This document shows positions 9,305 to 14,298 of a stretch of DNA of 14,298 nt, in pieces (positions within the stretch are counted from its first letter, which is position 1; every line of letters starts with the position of its first letter). Under the pieces are notes generated by a model. That model worked only from the letters and a program-made list of their open reading frames with translations, made no database searches and was not told where the DNA came from. The position numbers and the translations under genes are program-made. Source of the DNA: Echinostoma caproni (Eukaryota > Platyhelminthes > Trematoda > Plagiorchiida > Echinostomatidae); assembly GCA_900618425.1 (NCBI GenBank), contig UZAN01047623.1:1-14298 (forward strand), given 5' to 3'.

Positions 9305-9366
9305 TGTATTGGTAGTAGTAGTAGTATTCCTGATAGTAGTAGTTGTTGTCGTTGTTATTGTTGTAA
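9275..9366 (+). repeat. Compound trinucleotide microsatellite (ATT)10, (GTA)5, GTA/GTT
   Basis: Ten perfect ATT units (9275-9304) are followed by five GTA units (9312-9326), then an imperfect run of GTA, GTT and GTC triplets to about 9366. The frames across it, poly-Asn on minus and poly-Val on plus, are artefacts of the repeat. This is a likely length-polymorphic locus. Confidence 0.95.
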
Positions 9367-11289
9367 CAGTGGCAGAATTAGCGCGAGCCAGCATTTTATT
9401 TGACACATTTGTGGTTATCATGAATAGTCTTTACGTGGATTGCAACTCCGAATCCAGTCAATCATTTCTTCAACCTAAACTGTGCTGTCAAGAAATGTAG
9501 TTGTGAAGAAATCTAGCATACCCCCTGCTTGCACAAGAGAAATCCGATTCCGTTTATTATGTGTTCTGCACACACGAAACAATTCAATTTTTCATAATTA
9601 TGTTTGCCTGTAAATTGACTGGTTCTCTGTCGAAGTAGCATTGAACTAGTAATGCGTGCGGCTTAAACTCTTGTACGCTGTATCACGGCTAACATTTGGG
9701 GGACATACTTCAGTTGGTTTACTGAATACACCGTAAAACAAGTTTTAGCTGTTATCGAGCTGTTTCAACCCCAATTATCAGAACCATACAATTGAGTTGA
9801 CATCGAAAACTAACTCTTGTGACTCTAAGCAGACCACTTAAAATGTACTCTTCGACATCCTCCATCATATTCACAGCACCCAACCAAAGTAAACAAGATT
9901 AATTTTTCACAGATCTATTTCTAACATATTGGTTCAAATTTGTCAAAATTAATCTTCTTCTCATGAACGGTATGTAGCTTTTCTGATTTGTTTTTCTGTA
10001 CTTCATTTCAACCGCTACTTCCACCATACATCGGTTCGATACAGTGCGATAATTACTGAGCAATAAAAAGAAAAATAACAAATCAACAAATAAACCCAGT
10101 TTGGGGAGGCTTGTCATGAGGTCGAAGTTTCGCCAGTTATTTTTCGCCGTAAAAGATCGAGTCCGTAGAACACCTCTGGAGTCCTCAATAAATACAAATG
10201 CTATTGAAATACGTGATAATCTCAAACAAATAGCATTCGTTCACGTCAACCCTATTGTTTTCTCCTGTATACAAGGTCACTCACTCAATTACGCATTCAC
10301 TACAGCTATGCATGAGTTTTATGCGTTGTATCGCTTTTGCAGTCCAGCAGATCGAGATGTCTCATACTGCCTCATACAAATCCACAGTCACTCGTGAGAA
10401 CCGCGTTTTCTCTCTTCAGTCAGGCGCATCTTTGACTGCCTTGTTTTGACTCACCTACTGCCTTTGATCAATCCAGTCACTTGACTAAATACTCACGGCG
10501 GTCTCGGTGATCGACTGGTGCAACAAACTATAAAGTAAATCCGAAAAGTATGGTATAATACTCATCTTTGATCAATTCATCTCTGTTGTGCACAAACTGC
10601 CCTAAATAAAAGAAAAACAGTAACTGTGTGTAAAAATATATTGCTTTCTCCAACATCTGACATCCTTTATTTCAGCCTCAGTCAAGGGTTTAGTGTTTCA
10701 TACTGATGATAGCATTTCCCACGAAAATGTCATCTAATTGTCAATTTCCTTTTTTCCGATTTCCAAGTCTTGCCTTTAGCGCTGTTCTTCTCGATGTGTT
10801 TTCAGAAAAGCCTTCAAATAACGCGAAAATTATGATGTGAGAAAGAAAATAGGTGCATTCAGCTCACATAAACCATAGATGCCAGTTATCAATGTACGTC
10901 TTATCCGTGATACTGGCTTCAAGGTAAACTGTGATATTTCGCTGGGAAGTTCTGAGAAAAATGAGGGGAGGGCGTCTGATATTGTTGGTAATTATGTCAA
11001 TTTGAATTTCTGGAACGGATCACAATCGATAGTTGGTTATACGCAATGAGATTTAGAGGTGCATCAACGGGAACTAAATGGATGAATTCATGATATTTGC
11101 AAGGACCGGCATCCTTCGAACGGTCTTCTACACACGGGTACTGGATGTCATTAATTTGAGGTGTTATTTAGAATTAACGATCCAATGTCTAAACAAAGGA
11201 GAGGTTATACTACGAACCTGGAAACCAGTCACGAAGAGGAATAGGGAAATTTTTGTTGTGATGAGAAGTACTAGAATCCTTTGAAAAAT
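9367..11289. other. No supported gene
   Basis: Two mid-length frames overlap on opposite strands: 108 codons minus at 9899-10225 and 98 codons plus at 10101-10397. Neither has a recognised motif and both cannot easily be real, so I call neither. Bases 10290-10520 and 10680-10950 show no repeat structure I can name. The last part, 10950-11289, may contain eroded remains of the Penelope endonuclease region, but I cannot demonstrate the GIY-YIG motif. Confidence 0.5.
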
Positions 11290-11429
11290 AAATCCAGTTG
11301 TCCGAGAAGAATCAGCATGAGTATATAGTAGCACAGCGACGCTTTATATCACATGGATTAAAAATACCAACTCGGTCGCAAACGGCTTTCTGGGGAACAG
11401 TTAGGAATAGTTTACCTTTTGAGATGGTT

Positions 11430-11800
11430 ATCAATGGATATCAATGAACCTTTCAGGGTAGCCGTTCCATAGCTACGTTTTCTTTAGTAATTCTTCACCT
11501 TCTCGTAGTGTGTCTGGGGAACAAATGTTTCTGGCTCGATGGAACAGAGTTTTTGTGAGTCCACGTTTGAAAGACATAGGTGAGAAGCTAGAGAACTGTA
11601 GATACTGACTAGTTCATATTGCTTTTCTGTAACGTGTCATCTAACCGCCTCGCAATTCGAATATCCAAAAATGCTAAAGAATCATTGGTTTCTTCTTCGC
11701 GGGATAAGGAAAGATGTGAATTAACAGAGTTAAATTGTCCCAGAAGGGATTCAAAATGTTCAAGCTCCGTTAGAATAAAAGTATCGTCCAGTTAACGTCT
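11430..11800 (-). pseudogene. PLE RT motif C and thumb region, broken
   Basis: The usual YVDD catalytic box reads stop-Leu-Asp-Asp. The Tyr codon position is TAA (11792-11794) and the two Asp codons follow at 11783-11788. Then come FESLLGQFNSVNSHLSLS, EETNDSLAFLDIRIARRLDD (about 11720-11640), a frame change, FSSFSPMSFKRGLTKTLFHR and, after another stop, NGYPERFID (about 11470-11440). These are the regular sub-blocks downstream of motif C in Penelope proteins, in order and near-normal spacing, so degeneration is by point changes and small indels, without large rearrangement. Confidence 0.85.
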
Positions 11801-11852
11801 GTACAAGGTGGACTGGGAGATATAATTGAGCAGATTTTTTTTCTATCACTCT

Positions 11853-12095
11853 TAAAATTACATCAGCTAGAATTTGGCTTAATGAATAACCCACGGCTAA
11901 GCCATCAATCTGTTTGTATGCGACTCCTTCGAATTTAAAACAAATGTTTTCAGCGCATAAAAATATTAGTTCTCCTAAGCATTCAGGAGGGATAGAAATG
12001 GCAAAATTATCTGAAGAAATATAATCACATAAAAAATCAACTGTTTAATGAAGGGGAACATTAGTGAAAAGGGAATTCATATCTATCGAATACAT
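11853..12095 (-). pseudogene. PLE RT palm, motifs A and B
   Basis: One minus-strand frame carries MYSIDMNSLFTNVPLH (12095-12048; the catalytic Asp is the fifth codon, 12081-12083), a premature TAA at 12045-12047, then SIPPECLGELIFLCAENICF and YKQIDGLAVGYSLSQILADV (11918-11859). The sequence S(F/I)DVxSLFTNVP followed by QxDGxxMG is diagnostic of Penelope RTs. In motif B the usual Met-Gly-Ser-Pro-Leu-Ser-Pro is degraded to Val-Gly-Tyr-Ser-Leu-Ser-Gln. Confidence 0.88.
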
Positions 12096-12583
12096 CCCCT
12101 GAAAAGATATTGTCACATTTTCTAAGCATTTTTAAAGTTAAAAATGGTCTTTTAAATAATGGAGGTGTTAAAGACTTATGAATGGGATTTAGAATTTCCA
12201 CCAACCATCGAGCGAGTTTGTCATATGGCGATTTCTGTATACACAACGTTTATGAACTTTAAACGAGCTTCTCATTTATGGTGCCCCCACTGGCTTCAGT
12301 TGTTCATACTGTGTTTCAGATATGTAGCCATATAGTAACAGGATGTGTAATTTCCTTGTGTCTACTCTATTTGAAACTTGCCCTCGCCCATTAGTGGTAT
12401 CTCTTTCATTTTGTTTATATAACTGTCCGTGGTCATGATCACTGTGCCAGATCCTTTCTCTGGTTGGTGTATTCTAAGATCTGACATACGTTTCAGTTTT
12501 TGTTTTGCCTTATAGTGTTCGGGAATGAGGTAGTTCCGTTGCCGAATCGGTGCCTCAATGTACGAAGGTGAAATATTCACCAT
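12061..12583 (-). pseudogene. PLE RT N-terminal and finger region, broken
   Basis: The first frame, 12583-12362, reads PSYIEAPIRQRNYLIPEHYK, then KQKLKRMSDLRIHQPEKGSG and TVIMTTDSYINKMKE. The string KGSGTVIM and the DSYINKM that follows are the Penelope RT1 block. A second piece in another frame covers about 12350-12250 (YGYISETQYEQLKPVGAP, then a stop and FKVHK, replacing the usual ...GLPKIHK). The third, 12246-12061, reads SPYDKLARWLVEILNPIHKS, the 'gSPTYxLAKWL' block. Frames change between all three. Confidence 0.85.
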
Positions 12584-12600
12584 TTTCGCACAAAACCAGC

Positions 12601-14298
12601 GGCATTTTCTGTGAATGTGATTGAAAGTCTTTCACCTGATCTTATAGTTTTTCGTACTGAATTTGAATCGTAAGCTTGACAACCTTTGTTGATAGAATCG
12701 GAAACTTCATCCCCAGTAATAGAATATTTCTTTGTGTTTGTGTGAATCTGATGAATGTGAAATTGTCTATATGTTCAGACGATTACATGGTATTGTGGTA
12801 TTGTACCGAGCAATTTTTCGGTTTTTCGTTGTCTTTTGAAGTTTTCGAACTTGAAGCCGCACAGCAAGTTGAGATAACGTAGTAGAGGAAACAGGTTGAT
12901 TTCTCGAAGCATGTTACATCCTACACTACCCACCACGAACCTTCTCGCAGCCACAAACTGTTGGATACTTGAAGATGTTCTTGTTTCTTAGTTAAGACGA
13001 GGGTTTGCGTATTTGAGGAGCGTTTGAGTGAATGTCCAATCGGTTATTATTCAGTTCAGTGCTTTTGTTCACAAAACTCAGCATGCTATTTTTCATTCTT
13101 CAAATTTGTATCATGCTTGTTTGCCTTCGGATAAATATAAAAGTTAGAGGACAGAATCACCAAAACAGACCCATACTAATCCATCCCCGATCGACTTAAT
13201 TAAATGGGACCAAAAATAGCACTACAAATGGAACCAGTCCCCACAAATGAAGGTGCAATTAAATTGCTTTAGTGCATTAAATGAAGAACAGTACTGACGA
13301 TAGACGACTGAAAGACATTTATGGCACGGGATATTTGTTGTTTGTGAGTGGTTTGAGTAGATGTCACTGATATGCACGGGTCGTTAAACTACGACACTCA
13401 AATCATGTTGAGGTTATACACTGTAGCAGGAGCAGAAGGACGCGCTATAGACCACCACTATCCCACGTCCTCCAAGTCTGGGCACTAGTTTCACACAACC
13501 CAAAAGTAGATCAATGTGATCATGGTGTCTGCCTTTTCTATGGTATCTGCTTCCCCAAACAGAACAAAAGTTCATAAACAACTTTGATAATCTAGAAATT
13601 CTTGATGCATCCCTTTGTACTCAACTCACGGCAGCCTGTTGTCATCCGACTTCATTAATTATCATTGGTTTTCAGCTGAAAAAGACATCTTCAAATTTGT
13701 CCAACCCACACCTGACGAATAACTGTTCGCTCCAATTATGCAAGACAGAGAGGTTTTCTACTAATTCGACCCGATGAGCAAAACTGATCACACATTGGAA
13801 AGAGTGTGTATCGGGATCAACGAGGTAAGCTTGTTTTAACCACAAAGAACAAAACCAAAACCTCGTTAAAAACTCTTCGCAAGATCTTTTTTGGTTATCC
13901 TCGAGTAACGCAAAAAGAGAACTGTCAAAGAAGTTGTGTAGATAAATGATCGTTTAACATGCAGTTCTTTCACGTAAACTTATGAATTGGTGGCCAGCTA
14001 TATACTGTAGTATATTCGATTTCCATTGGAAGCGCTTTAGTAGCTCAGCCGTTCTTATGATTCCCGAAATCACGTTTTAGAATACCTGGGTCATTAGAAT
14101 TATGCAAATTAACTTACACACAATTAATGAACGGCCATCAATAACTCAGGATCTAAGCATTTACAATTCGTCTTCAAAAAGGAGCATCCAATCAATCATC
14201 CGGTTATCCGGGCTTCGAGACGTTTGGTCAAAATAAGTACTGGAGCAGTTCAATTTTATAGCCCATGGCAGAAGTTTGCCCTTGGTTTCAACTAGCTT
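12601..14298. other. No gene recognised; first 280 bases may be PLE 5' sequence
   Basis: Bases 12601-12880 carry an open minus-strand stretch (about 60 codons, includes ITGDEVSDSINKG) next to the PLE RT and may belong to it. From 12880 to the end I see only short frames, A/T-rich DNA and no microsatellite longer than a few units. A TAGCTCAGCCG word near 14040 resembles a tRNA box A, but no convincing box B follows. Confidence 0.5.

Larger units (their letters stand above)
11290..12600 (-). mobile_element. Degenerate Penelope-like retroelement (PLE)
   Basis: Minus-strand frames carry Penelope RT segments in correct order. These are QPEKGSGTVIM (within 12583-12362), YISETQYEQLKPVGAP with FKVHK (about 12345-12260), SPYDKLARWLVEILNPI (within 12246-12061), SIDMNSLFTNVPL (12086-12048), YKQIDGLAVGYSL (11918-11880), LDDTFIL (within 11800-11765) and MSFKRGLTKTLFHRARNICS (about 11575-11515). 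Each matches the PLE pattern and not LINE or LTR RTs. At least four frame changes and several stops break it. An open frame of about 60 codons upstream (about 12760-12575) may be the N-terminal part. PLEs normally follow the RT with a GIY-YIG endonuclease; below about 11400 I see only a possible linker. This is a dead, probably 3'-eroded copy on the same strand as the LINE. Confidence 0.85.

Noticed and set aside
9236..9500. Poly-Asn/Thr and poly-Val frames
   Set aside because: They are produced by the triplet microsatellite.
10703..10726. Perfect CTGATGA followed by GAAA, a possible second hammerhead
   Set aside because: The sequence between the two cannot form stem II and no matching stem I is present; chance match.
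11078..11284. 68-codon plus-strand frame
   Set aside because: It lies antisense to probable PLE remains, has no motif and is of a length expected by chance.
12749..12768. CTGATGA-ATGT-GAAA-TT-GTC string
   Set aside because: Only four unpaired bases lie between the core halves, so no stem II is possible; chance match.
14038..14100. tRNA or SINE-like internal promoter (TAGCTCAGCCG box A word)
   Set aside because: No convincing box B and no cloverleaf can be drawn; one short word is not enough.
1..14298. CRISPR arrays, bacterial operons, riboswitches
   Set aside because: No regular spacer-repeat arrays or ribosome-site-led gene clusters are visible; retroelement content indicates an animal genome.

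Overview
The window looks like a repeat-rich piece of animal nuclear DNA, most likely from a flatworm (trematode). The main reason is a degenerate non-LTR retrotransposon on the minus strand. Its endonuclease, reverse transcriptase (RT) and C-terminal wording, for example ISAYAPTNYSSD, LLRKGMPQNYV and LPGWGPKNSKA, matches the RTE/BovB-like 'endonuclease-reverse transcriptase' family abundant in liver flukes and schistosomes. A degenerate Penelope-like element (PLE) fits the same picture. I recognise no intact host gene, rRNA or tRNA gene, and there is no operon-style layout. The species is not determined.

Layout. Bases 1-~800 are strongly T/G-rich, A-poor low-complexity DNA seeded by a TCTG tetranucleotide tract. 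Bases ~800-1920 hold nothing I can identify. From ~4065 down to 1923 the minus strand carries a chain of long, protein-like reading frames broken by stops and frame changes. This is a decayed intronless coding sequence whose family I cannot name. At 4576-4632 on the plus strand lies a compact hammerhead-ribozyme-like fold of the minimal type reported from Penelope-like retroelements. Bases 4807 to about 7922 or beyond hold the minus-strand LINE: (ATG)4 tail, C-terminal domain, RT and apurinic-type (APE) endonuclease in order, with many stops and frameshifts. Bases ~8000-9270 contain no recognisable gene apart from probable LINE 5' sequence. Bases 9275-9366 are an (ATT)10 and GTA/GTT compound microsatellite. 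Bases 9370-11280 have no supported gene. Bases ~11290-12600 (perhaps to ~12880) hold the minus-strand PLE RT, also broken. The remainder to 14298 holds nothing recognised.

The window therefore reads as a retroelement graveyard. Both RTs have lost catalytic or frame integrity, so neither should be autonomous. The most interesting items are the hammerhead-like RNA, where the core C3-G8 pair appears as a compensated U3-A8 pair and stem III has no loop, and the unidentified decayed gene at 1923-4065. Coding calls come from reading the translations by eye, without database search.
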